Assembly: GCF_030009775.1 (NCBI RefSeq) | Contig: NZ_JASCTH010000003.1 | Location: 1-64,000 of the forward strand | DNA: 64,000 nt | Origin: Actinoplanes sandaracinus | GTDB lineage: Bacteria; Actinomycetota; Actinomycetes; Mycobacteriales; Micromonosporaceae | Direction of reading: 5' to 3' | Translations under genes and position numbers: made by a program | Part shown: one piece after another, positions 1-7,347 of the stretch | How positions within the stretch are numbered: the stretch's first letter is position 1 | Layout of the letters: each line of letters begins with the position of its first letter | Notes under the pieces: model-generated | Seen by the model: only the letters and a program-made list of their open reading frames with translations | What the model was told of the DNA's origin: nothing | Databases searched by the model: none

Positions 1-684
1 CCGCCCGCCCGCCGGCCGGCGGGCGGGCGGGCGGGCGGCAGCCGGGCCGGCCGAGTCGGGCCGGCCGGGACCTAGACGGGACGGGACACGCCGGAGGCCG
101 GGCCGGAGGTCTAGGCGGCCGGGTCGAGCCTGCACACAGACCAGGAAGGCGAGCCTGGCAGACGGACCGGGCAGGGCGGCAGACATGCCGGACCGGCAGA
201 CATGCCGACATTGTTGAGGTCGCCTTTGGTCCAGCTGCTCAGGGTTGCCTTTGGTCCAGCCGCTCAGGAATGCCTCGACGGAGTCCGCGGCGCAGTCGGC
301 AAACCTGCCCGTGGCGGACTTGCCTCGGTAACCGGGCGGCGCACGCCGAGCAAACAGACGGGCTGCGCTGCCCCGTTCAGGTAGACGGGCTTGAGGGCGG
401 GCGGGACACCCTGGGTAGGCAGGCGAACAGCGCAGGTCGAGCCACGCCACGCCACGCCACGCAGCGCGGTGCGGTGCGGTGCGGGCCGCGCGGCCGACGG
501 CGTCCGGCCGGCATTGGAAACGGCAACGCCCGTGGGGCGCGATCCGAACCGGATCGCGGCCCCACGGGCGTCACTGCTATTCCTTACTTACTGCGGCACT
601 TACCGCTGACTGCGACACCCACCGCGATGCTCACCGCGACCGCCGCGCATCCCACCCCGGGAGCCGGCCGCGACCCGCCTGCGG
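1..684. other. Gene-free left end with short repeats
   Basis: I see no convincing gene here; the open frames on both strands are short, lack ribosome sites and look like GC-driven chance frames. The first 60 bases are almost pure G/C with a self-complementary CCGGCCGG core. A 22-base unit (GCCTTTGGTCCAGCNGCTCAGG) occurs twice with a 25-base period at 222-268. At 436-489 runs of CCACG are followed by runs of CGGTG. The only functional-looking element is the hairpin at 528-569. Confidence 0.6.
528..569 (-). terminator. Strong hairpin downstream of NlpC/P60 gene
   Basis: GCCCGTGGGG plus CGCGATCC pairs with GGATCGCG and CCCCACGGGC around a 5-base loop, with one bulged base: an 18-bp stem. It lies about 115 bases after the stop codon of the minus-strand NlpC/P60 gene. 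There is no clean T-tract, which is common for actinobacterial terminators. Transcript end is inferred, not shown. Confidence 0.5.
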
Positions 685-1512
685 TCAGGCGACCAGGCGA
701 CGCACCACGTAGTTGTTGTTCCAGATCTTGTGCTTGCCGACGCGCTTGCCAGTGCGCGGCGAGTCGTAGACATAGCCGTCGCCGGCGTAGATCCCGACGT
801 GCGAGCCATACGACCCGCTCCGGAAGACGATCAGGTCACCGACCTGCTTCTTGCTCTTCGCGACGGCCTTGCCGTGCCGCTGCTGCAGGTTCGCCTTGTG
901 GGGCAGGCTCTTGCCGGTCGTCTTCTTGTAGACGTACTTGGTGAAGCCCGAGCAGTCGAAACGCTTGGGCCCGGAGGCGCCGTACTTGTACAGCGCGCCC
1001 TTGTGCCTCTTCGCCTCGGCGAGGACCTTCGAGCCGCTGGCCTTGACCTTGACCTTGACCTTGGTGGAGACCTTCTCGCTGTAGCCCGCGCCGGTGAAGG
1101 CGGTCCGGACCCAGGAGGTGGAGGTGGGCTTCGCGGTGAGCGTGACCGCGCTGCCGTTGACCGTCTTGGTGTCGAGGGTGCGCCAGGCGCCCTTGTCCCA
1201 GGCCTGCAGACGGACCGTGCCCTTGGCGACCTGACCGGTGGACGGGTCGATCACTTTCGCGGTGACCTTGAGGGTGGAGCCCCAGGGAAGGTTTCGCGTG
1301 CTGGTCGACGCGCCCAGCTGTGGCGTGATCGTCGGGGCCGCGACGGCGGCCGTGGTCGCTGCTGCCACCGGGGTGGCGTTGATGGGCGCTGCGGCCGCTG
1401 CGGGGGAAGCTGCGACCAGCTGCCCGGCACAGAGGCAGAGGCCCAGGGACAGTGCGACGGTTCCGGTGCCGACAGAGTTACGGCGGCGACGGCTCGAACT
1501 GTTTTCGTGCAC
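685..1512 (-). CDS. NlpC/P60 family peptidoglycan hydrolase, secreted
   Basis: A 275-residue secreted cysteine peptidase of the NlpC/P60 family, which cuts peptide stems of peptidoglycan. A signal peptide is visible (Arg-rich start, hydrophobic stretch, ASPAAAAA-like cleavage region near residues 35-40). A middle section looks like an Ig-like beta domain, and the C-terminal third is NlpC/P60 with the catalytic Cys in FDCSGF (Cys187) and His in GSHVGIY (His238). The GTG start at 1512 is chosen because GGAGGG lies 11 bases upstream; an upstream ATG would put the signal peptide inside the protein. The 5' leader is a c-di-AMP riboswitch, a known arrangement for cell-wall hydrolases of Actinobacteria. 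It is divergent from the murT-gatD cell-wall operon. The family is certain; the exact bond cut is not. Confidence 0.92.
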   Translation of the reverse strand: MHENSSSRRRRNSVGTGTVALSLGLCLCAGQLVAASPAAAAAPINATPVAAATTAAVAAPTITPQLGASTSTRNLPWGSTLKVTAKVIDPSTGQVAKGTVRLQAWDKGAWRTLDTKTVNGSAVTLTAKPTSTSWVRTAFTGAGYSEKVSTKVKVKVKASGSKVLAEAKRHKGALYKYGASGPKRFDCSGFTKYVYKKTTGKSLPHKANLQQRHGKAVAKSKKQVGDLIVFRSGSYGSHVGIYAGDGYVYDSPRTGKRVGKHKIWNNNYVVRRLVA

Positions 1513-1534
1513 GGTGAAGGGATCCCTCCGGCAC

Positions 1535-1760
1535 GCCTGCGAGGTTAGCTGTCGGGTTCGGGCGGGAAGGTATGCCCGGCCGCGGGTGGGCGGCTTCACC
1601 CCAAGGTCCTCCCGGGTCTGTCACGTGGGCCGAAGCCCGGTGACGCGGGAGAGACCGGTTCTGGGTCCCCCGTCCCTGCCCCCGAATGCCTGGTCGTGGT
1701 CTGGCTCAACTGCGGTGTCGCACCATCAGGCCCGGGGCAGGGCTCGGCGTGAACCGATCC
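1535..1760 (-). ncRNA. ydaO/yuaA (cyclic di-AMP) riboswitch
   Basis: Read on the minus strand, the leader of the NlpC/P60 gene shows landmarks of the ydaO class in order: CGCCGAGCCCTGCCCCGGG near 1749, GATGGTGCG, GGGGGACCCA, GGGGTGAA, the CATACCTTCCCGCCCGAACC block, and the diagnostic CCGACAGCTAACCTCGCAGG at 1536-1555, just before the ribosome site. The class binds cyclic di-AMP and usually turns expression of cell-wall or osmotic genes off. It is recognised from memory of the consensus; ends are approximate. A covariance-model search would settle it. Confidence 0.85.
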
Positions 1761-2071
1761 GGTGCGGCCGGCGAGCGGTTGCCGCCGACGGGTTCCTTGG
1801 TACCCGAATCGCCCCATGATCGTCAGCGTGGGCGCAATCACTCTCCGTGATTGGCACACGTACTTGTGTCCAGTTTGCTAGCTCCAAGGGACAAATGCCA
1901 GTACCGAAAGTGATCAGATGACCACGCGCCGTAGAAGGTTACGGGTGAACCAGAACACACAAAAAGTAGTGTGATCAGCTCGTCGCTTGACCGAAAAGCC
2001 CGGACCGGGGAAAACGCCGGATGCACCGTGATCTTGACGGTCTGGCAACTCGACGTAACGTTCGCTTCCGG

Positions 2072-2087
2072 TACCCTCGCTGGCGTG
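2072..2087 (+). promoter_or_regulatory. -10 box and leaderless start of murT
   Basis: TACCCT at 2072-2077 fits the TANNNT -10 pattern and stands 7 bases before the GTG at 2085. That spacing puts transcription start at or next to the start codon, as for a leaderless mRNA. The -35 region (near 2049) is weak. It fixes the preferred start of murT. Confidence 0.5.
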
Positions 2088-3320
2088 ACGGACGGGAAGA
2101 TGCCACTCATCGCCAAGGTCGCGACCTCGGTTTCGAAGACCGCCGCGGCGCTCTCCAGGGCCGCGGGACGCGGCGACGGCTCGGTGATCGGCGGCTGGAT
2201 CGGTCTCAAGATCGACCCCGATCTGCTGGCCCACCTCGCGTCCGGCCGCGCGGTCGCTCTGGTCTCCGGCACCAACGGGAAGACCACCACCACCCGGCTG
2301 ACCGCGGCCGCGGTCGGGGTCCTCGGCCGGGTCGCCACCAACTCGTTCGGCGCCAACATGCCGACCGGGCACACCTCGGCCCTGGCGAAGGAGGGGCACA
2401 CCCCGTTCGCCGTCCTCGAGGTCGACGAGCACTATCTGGCCCAGGTCATCGACGCCACCCGGCCCCGCGTGGTCGCGCTGCTCAACCTCTCCCGCGACCA
2501 GCTCGACCGGGCTAAGGAGGTGGCGATGATGGCGCAGTTGTGGAAGACCGCGCTCGCCGGCCACCCCGAGATCAAGGTGGTCGCCAACGCCGACGACCCG
2601 ATGGTGGTGTGGGCGGCCGGCAACAGCCCGCAGACCACCTGGTTCAGTGCCGGCCAGCGCTGGCACGACGACTCTTTCGTGTGCCCGGAGAGCGGCCACC
2701 CGATCGAGCGCGCCGACGGCGACTGGTGGTGCACCGGCTGCCCGCTGCGCCGGCCCCGCCCGCACTGGGCCGTCGAGGACGAGGGTGTGATCGATCCCCG
2801 CGGCGACTGGCACCTGGTGAAACTCCAGCTTCCCGGCAAGGTCAACATCGGCAACGCGGCCACCGCGCTGGCCGTCGCCGGCGAGTTCGGGGTCCGCCCG
2901 ATCGAGGCGCTGCCCCGGCTCGCCCGGGTCGCGTCGATCGCCGGCCGGTACGCCCAGGTCGACCGGGACGGCCGCAACATCCGGCTGCTGCTCGCGAAGA
3001 ACCCGGCCAGCTGGCTGGAGGCCTTCGACATGGCCGACCAGGCGCCCACGCTGCTGTCGATCAACGCCCGCGACCCCGACGGCCTGGACACGTCGTGGCT
3101 CTACGACGTCGACTTCTCGCCGCTGCGCGACCGGCCGGTGCTGATCACCGGCGACCGGGCGTACGACCTGGCCGTCCGTCTTCAGGTGAACCAGGTGCCG
3201 TTCCGGCACGTAAAGACTTTCGACGAGGCATTGCGGTCCGTCCCACCCGGCCGCCTCGAAGTGATCGCCAACTACACGGCGTTCCAGGACATCCGAGCGG
3301 AGTTGGACCGTGTCAACTGA
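2085..3320 (+). CDS. murT: MurT, lipid II isoglutaminyl synthase, Mur ligase subunit
   Basis: Catalytic Mur-ligase-like half of the MurT/GatD complex, which amidates the D-Glu alpha-carboxylate of lipid II to D-isoglutamine in the cytoplasm. Visible are the P-loop GTNGKTTTTRL (about residue 62), the Mur central-domain histidine/lysine region, a four-cysteine zinc ribbon (CPESGHP then CTGCPL, about residues 200-222) and the MurT-specific C-terminal domain (DUF1727). Its 411 residues are normal for the family. The GTG at 2085 is leaderless behind a -10 box; an ATG at 2100 is an alternative. The stop overlaps the gatD start by 11 bases, so the two are translationally coupled, fitting their 1:1 complex. 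Confidence 0.93.
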   Translation: MTDGKMPLIAKVATSVSKTAAALSRAAGRGDGSVIGGWIGLKIDPDLLAHLASGRAVALVSGTNGKTTTTRLTAAAVGVLGRVATNSFGANMPTGHTSALAKEGHTPFAVLEVDEHYLAQVIDATRPRVVALLNLSRDQLDRAKEVAMMAQLWKTALAGHPEIKVVANADDPMVVWAAGNSPQTTWFSAGQRWHDDSFVCPESGHPIERADGDWWCTGCPLRRPRPHWAVEDEGVIDPRGDWHLVKLQLPGKVNIGNAATALAVAGEFGVRPIEALPRLARVASIAGRYAQVDRDGRNIRLLLAKNPASWLEAFDMADQAPTLLSINARDPDGLDTSWLYDVDFSPLRDRPVLITGDRAYDLAVRLQVNQVPFRHVKTFDEALRSVPPGRLEVIANYTAFQDIRAELDRVN

Positions 3321-4023
3321 GGCCCTGCGGATCGTGTGGATCTACCCGGATCTGCTCTCGACCTACGGCGACCGCGGCAACATGCTGATCCTGGCCCGCC
3401 GGGCGGCCGACCGCGGTATCCCGGTGGAGACCTATGAGGTCCGCTCCGACCAGCCGATGCCGCACACCGCCGACATCTATCTGATCGGCGGCGGCGAGGA
3501 CGGCCCACAGGCTCTCGCCGCGCAGCGCCTGATCACCGACGGCGGCCTGCACCAGGCCGTCGCACAGGGCGCCGCGGTCCTCGCCATCTGCGCCGGTTAC
3601 CAGCTCTTCGGTCACTCGTTCTATGCCAAGGGAGCGAAGTGTGCCGGGCTGGGACTGCTGGACATCACCTCGGACCGAGGTGAGACCCGGGCGGTCGGCG
3701 AGTTGCGCGGCGACATCGACCCCCGGCTCGGCCTGCCCCCGCTGACCGGGTTCGAGAACCACGGCGGACGTACCCATCTGGGTGCGAGCGCCGCGCCGCT
3801 GGCCCGGGTGACCGCCGGGATCGGCAACGACGGCCAGACCGAGGGCGCTTGGGCGGGGAAGATCCTGGGCACCTACTCACACGGCCCGGCGCTCGCCCGC
3901 AACCCAGCGCTCGCCGATCTGCTACTGCGTTGGGCCACCGGCGCGGATAGGCTTGCCCCGCTCGACGACACCTGGGCCGACCGGCTCAGAGGCGAACGAC
4001 TCGCCGCACCGACCCCGGCGTAA
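3310..4023 (+). CDS. gatD: GatD, glutamine amidotransferase subunit of isoglutaminyl synthase
   Basis: Class I (CobB/CobQ-like) glutaminase that releases ammonia for MurT. The nucleophile Cys is in AICAGYQLFG and the catalytic His in TYSHGPAL. Its 237 residues match the family. It starts with GTG inside the end of murT and must be translated with it. The pair is normally essential or strongly supportive for peptidoglycan cross-linking in Gram-positive bacteria that amidate position 2 of the stem peptide. Confidence 0.93.
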   Translation: MSTEALRIVWIYPDLLSTYGDRGNMLILARRAADRGIPVETYEVRSDQPMPHTADIYLIGGGEDGPQALAAQRLITDGGLHQAVAQGAAVLAICAGYQLFGHSFYAKGAKCAGLGLLDITSDRGETRAVGELRGDIDPRLGLPPLTGFENHGGRTHLGASAAPLARVTAGIGNDGQTEGAWAGKILGTYSHGPALARNPALADLLLRWATGADRLAPLDDTWADRLRGERLAAPTPA

Positions 4024-4072
4024 CCAGCACGACCTTGTCCTTGACCGACGACAGTTGGGGCGGTAGGCCTGC

Positions 4073-4825
4073 ATGACCGACATCCTGATCGCCCCGCGGG
4101 GCGCCAATCCCGCGGACCCTCAGGCAGTTGAGCACGCCGACCCCGCAGCTCCCGGCTGGAAGCGCCGTCTCGTCCGGTTCGGCCTGCTCGGCGCCGGTGT
4201 CGCCGCGCTCGGCGGGGTCGCGGCGATGCTCCCGCTCCGTGACATCGCCGACACCCTCTCCACCATGGGCCCCAGCGCCGCCCTCGCGGTCGCCGTCCTC
4301 GGCGGCATGCTGCTCTCGGTGCTGGTCCCCCGCACCCTGATCACCATGACCTGCGGCGCGCTGCTCGGCGTCGTCAACGGTTCCGCCGCCGCGCTGGCCG
4401 CCGCGGTGATGGCCGCGGTCGCCACCTACTACGCGGGCCGCTGGGCCGGCCGCGGCGCTCTCCAGGCCCGCGCCGGCAGTCGCCTGGCCCGCCTCGACGG
4501 CTGGCTCAACCGCCGGGGCCTGGCCGCGGTGCTGCTGGTCCGCTTCCTCCCGCTGGCCCCGTTCGGCCTGATCGGCTACGCCTACGGCACCACCAGCGTC
4601 TGCCGCAAGCGCTACCTGCTCGGCACCACGATCGCCGCCATCCCGTCGACGATCACCTACGCCGTGATCGGCGCGGCGGTCGTCGCCCCCGGCGAGATGA
4701 ACCTCCTCACCCTGATCCCCGCGGTGATCAGCTTCGTCCTCTCCACCGCGATCGTCCTGCGCTGGCGTCATACCTCCCGCCGCGCCGCCGCCGCGAACGC
4801 CACAACCGCCCCCGCCCCCGCCTGA
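4073..4825 (+). CDS. TVP38/TMEM64 family (VTT domain) membrane protein
   Basis: A 250-residue polytopic membrane protein. Hydrophobic segments are evident near residues 35-60, 65-90, 95-125, 150-175 and 195-225, with the SNARE-associated/VTT signature (PRTLITMTCGALLG, then RFLPLAPFGLIGYAYGTT with the conserved Arg-Phe-x-Pro). DedA/VTT proteins act in lipid or polyprenyl-phosphate flipping; substrate here is unknown. It follows gatD by 49 bases and may be cotranscribed with murT-gatD, which would suit an undecaprenyl-phosphate role, but that is inference. The stop codon opens a tandem repeat array. Confidence 0.8.
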   Translation: MTDILIAPRGANPADPQAVEHADPAAPGWKRRLVRFGLLGAGVAALGGVAAMLPLRDIADTLSTMGPSAALAVAVLGGMLLSVLVPRTLITMTCGALLGVVNGSAAALAAAVMAAVATYYAGRWAGRGALQARAGSRLARLDGWLNRRGLAAVLLVRFLPLAPFGLIGYAYGTTSVCRKRYLLGTTIAAIPSTITYAVIGAAVVAPGEMNLLTLIPAVISFVLSTAIVLRWRHTSRRAAAANATTAPAPA

Positions 4826-5010
4826 CCCACAAGGCCGCGCCGCGCCCCATCTGACACCCCGACGGCCTCTGACCCACAAGGCCGTGCCGCACCCCCAAAC
4901 GGCCTCCGCCCCACCTGACCCACAAGGCCACGTCGCGCCCCAGGACGGCCCCGCCCCACCTCACCCAGAAGGCCACGTCGCGCCCCAGACGGCGCCGCCC
5001 CGCCGGATCC
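4823..5010 (+). repeat. Four tandem ~46-bp repeats
   Basis: Degenerate copies begin at 4823, 4870, 4916 and 4961, each opening with TGACCCACAAGGCC (the last reads TCACCCAGAAGGCC) and continuing with a CGCGCCCC and an ACGGCC block. The first copy starts exactly on the stop codon of the VTT gene. Periods are 47, 46 and 45 bases. No protein is supported. Confidence 0.8.
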
Positions 5011-6026
5011 CACATGGCCATATCCCGCCACCGCGTGACCCCCACGGCCGCGGGCTCGCCCCGTCGGCGCCACCGCGCCACCGCGTATGGGCCGCCCCGG
5101 CTGGCTCACAGAGCTCACGCCGTCACGGCGCCAGCGAGACACCACGTCGCCCGCCATTTTCGGTCCCGTGTGATCGGCTCCGCATCTCCGGAACGATCCG
5201 CACAGATCGCTGAGGCGATGACGAGCGATGCGGTGATCGACAACCATTCGATTTCGTACGGCCAGGCACTCCCCCAATCGCAACCACGGGTGACGGGCCT
5301 CCGACGCGGCCGCCCCCGGCGCGCGGCCGCAGCGCGACCGCCGGGATGAGTCCGCGGTCACCGGCAATCCCGCGACCTTGATGCGCCAACCACCCGAAAC
5401 GGTGGGCAACGCTCCGAGATCACAGGAGCAGCGATCACACGAAACAGCGGCGCATAGCACGTCACACGTAGCCCAGCCCTGCCGACACTAGAGCGCTCAG
5501 CCAGCCCCTACCCGGCACATCAGGACGCTCGGCCAGCCCCTGCCCCGGCCATCAGGACGCTCGGCCGGTGCTGACGGGACGGCGATCAGAACCACCGTTC
5601 GCAGTCAACGTGACCTGAAGGCGGACATCGCCCCGAGAACCCCCGCACAGCGCCAAGCCCGGTGATCGGGGAACGGGAGACGTGCGGCCAACCGTCGCAC
5701 AGCCACGTTACGAGCCAGCAGTGACACGCCTCAGCGACGGCTGACCGCGCCGGGCCGCGCCGCGCCTGGCACGATCGATAGCTGCTGGCACACCCCCGCC
5801 GGCGACTGCTGACAGTGGCGTCGACTCGGATGTCCGGCGGCTGATGCTCCTGGTTGCGGCCCGGTGGAGGGGATGTCACGTCGCGTTCGGTGGCCGTATG
5901 ACATGGGTTGAAATAAGGGTGAGTTGATCGCTGCCGCGCCCACAGCGGAGCGGGTGAGTTGATCGCCCACCGCACCCATAGCGGAGCGGGTGTGCAGCGG
6001 CCGTGGCCGCGCGGACGCCCGGCGAG
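5011..6026. other. Gene-free interval with two short tandem repeats
   Basis: About 1 kb without a gene I can support; frames on both strands lack start signals and resemble no family. It holds a 32-bp repeat (CGCTCGGCCAGCCCCTGCCC core) at 5494-5557 with a third partial copy to 5579, and a 35/36-bp repeat with the core GAGTTGATCG at 5917-5987. The stretch 5140-5470 has somewhat lower GC than its surroundings and may contain a promoter or decayed sequence. Confidence 0.55.
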
Positions 6027-7283
6027 TCAGGTGAGGGTGGCGAGGTCGGTGAAGTAGGCGGGGTAGGTCTTCGCGACGCACCCGGGGTCAGCGATCTCGA
6101 TGCCCGGCGCGCGCAGCCCGATCAGCGACAGGCTCATCGCCATCCGGTGGTCGTCGTAGGTGGCGAACCTGGTGGGCCGCGGCGCACCCGGGTGGATGGT
6201 GAACCCGTCGGCGTCCTCGACCGCGTCGATGCCGGCCCGGCGCAGTTCGGTGACGACGGCGGCGAGCCGGTCGGTCTCCTTCTTGCGGATGAAGCCGATG
6301 CCGGTGACGCGGGTGGGCGAGTCGGCGAAGACCGCGACCGCGGCGAGCGTCTGCGCGGTGTCCGAGATGTCGGCCATGTCGACGTCGATGCCCTGCAGGC
6401 GGCCGCCGCCTCGGACGGTCAGTGAGTCGGCGGTTCGGGTCACCGACGCGCCCATCCGTTCGAGCAGGTCCGCGAACCGCACATCGCCCTGCAGGCTGCC
6501 GGCGCCGAGGCCGGAGACCGTGACCCGCCCGCCGGTGATCGCCGCCGCGCCGAGGAAGTACGAGGCCGCGCTGGCGTCCGGCTCGATCGCGTAGTCCGCG
6601 GGCCGGTAGCCGCCCGGTTCGACGGTGAGTCCGTTCACGACCGCGCCGAAGGACGCCATCACCGACTGGGTCATCTCGACGTAGGGCACCGACACCAGCG
6701 GCGATGTCAGCGAGACGGCGAGGCCGCGGTCCATCAGCGGCCCGGCCATCAGTAGACCGGACAGGAACTGGCTGGAGATGTGCCCGCTGACCTCGACGAA
6801 GCCGCCGTGCGCCGGACCATGCACGGCCGCCGGCAGGCAGCCGGGCCGGCCGAGTTCCTCGATGTCGGCCCCGACCTGCCGGAGCGCGTCGAGGACCGGG
6901 CCGAACGGGCGGGCCCGCAGCTGTTCGGCGCCGTCGACGACGGTGCGCCCGGCGAACAGCGCGGCCGCGGGCAGGAGGAAGCGGGAGGTGGTCCCGGACT
7001 GGCGCGCGTCGACCGAGCCGGGCGCGCCGGCCACCCGGGGGTCGACGCCGGTCACCACGACCGTGCTCCGCTGCTCGTCGGGCTCGACGGTCGCGCCGAG
7101 GGCGGCGACCGCGCTCATCATGGCGCGGGTGTCGTCGGCGAAGAGCGCCCCGGTGAGCGTGGACGTGCCGGGCGCGAGGGCGGCGCAGAGCAGGGCCCGG
7201 TTGGTGATGCTCTTGGAGCCGGGCGGCCGGACGGTGGCGTCGACGGGCGTGGTCAACGGTTCGACTGCGAGCACGTCAGGCAT
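6027..7283 (-). CDS. aroA: 3-phosphoshikimate 1-carboxyvinyltransferase (EPSP synthase)
   Basis: Sixth shikimate-pathway step: phosphoenolpyruvate plus shikimate-3-phosphate gives 5-enolpyruvylshikimate-3-phosphate. The N-terminal PPGSKSITNRALL motif, the DARQSGTTSRFLLP segment in place of the LGNAGT loop (usual in Actinobacteria), GGYRPADYAIEPDASAASY and the C-terminal DDHRMAMS are all present. The ATG at 7283 has GATGAGG five bases upstream; a TTG at 7295 is an alternative. The protein has 418 residues. It lies 64 bases after leuS on the same strand, with a hairpin between. Confidence 0.95.
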   Translation of the reverse strand: MPDVLAVEPLTTPVDATVRPPGSKSITNRALLCAALAPGTSTLTGALFADDTRAMMSAVAALGATVEPDEQRSTVVVTGVDPRVAGAPGSVDARQSGTTSRFLLPAAALFAGRTVVDGAEQLRARPFGPVLDALRQVGADIEELGRPGCLPAAVHGPAHGGFVEVSGHISSQFLSGLLMAGPLMDRGLAVSLTSPLVSVPYVEMTQSVMASFGAVVNGLTVEPGGYRPADYAIEPDASAASYFLGAAAITGGRVTVSGLGAGSLQGDVRFADLLERMGASVTRTADSLTVRGGGRLQGIDVDMADISDTAQTLAAVAVFADSPTRVTGIGFIRKKETDRLAAVVTELRRAGIDAVEDADGFTIHPGAPRPTRFATYDDHRMAMSLSLIGLRAPGIEIADPGCVAKTYPAYFTDLATLT

Positions 7284-7301
7284 GGCCTCATCCAAACAGG
7301 C

Positions 7302-7338
7302 GGACGGCCCGCCCCGGCAAGCGGAGGCGGGCCGTTCC
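7302..7338 (-). terminator. Hairpin between leuS and aroA
   Basis: GGACGGCCCGCC pairs with GGCGGGCCGTTCC, giving a stem of 10-11 bp around a 12-base loop just after the leuS stop and before aroA. It could end or attenuate leuS transcription. There is only a weak T-run (TGTTTGG) after it on the minus strand. Confidence 0.45.
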
Positions 7339-7347
7339 GAACACTGG

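Noticed and set aside
202..944. Overlapping plus-strand frames at the left end, up to 224 codons
   Set aside because: No start signals, Arg/Pro/Ala-rich chance composition, and part overlaps the NlpC/P60 gene.
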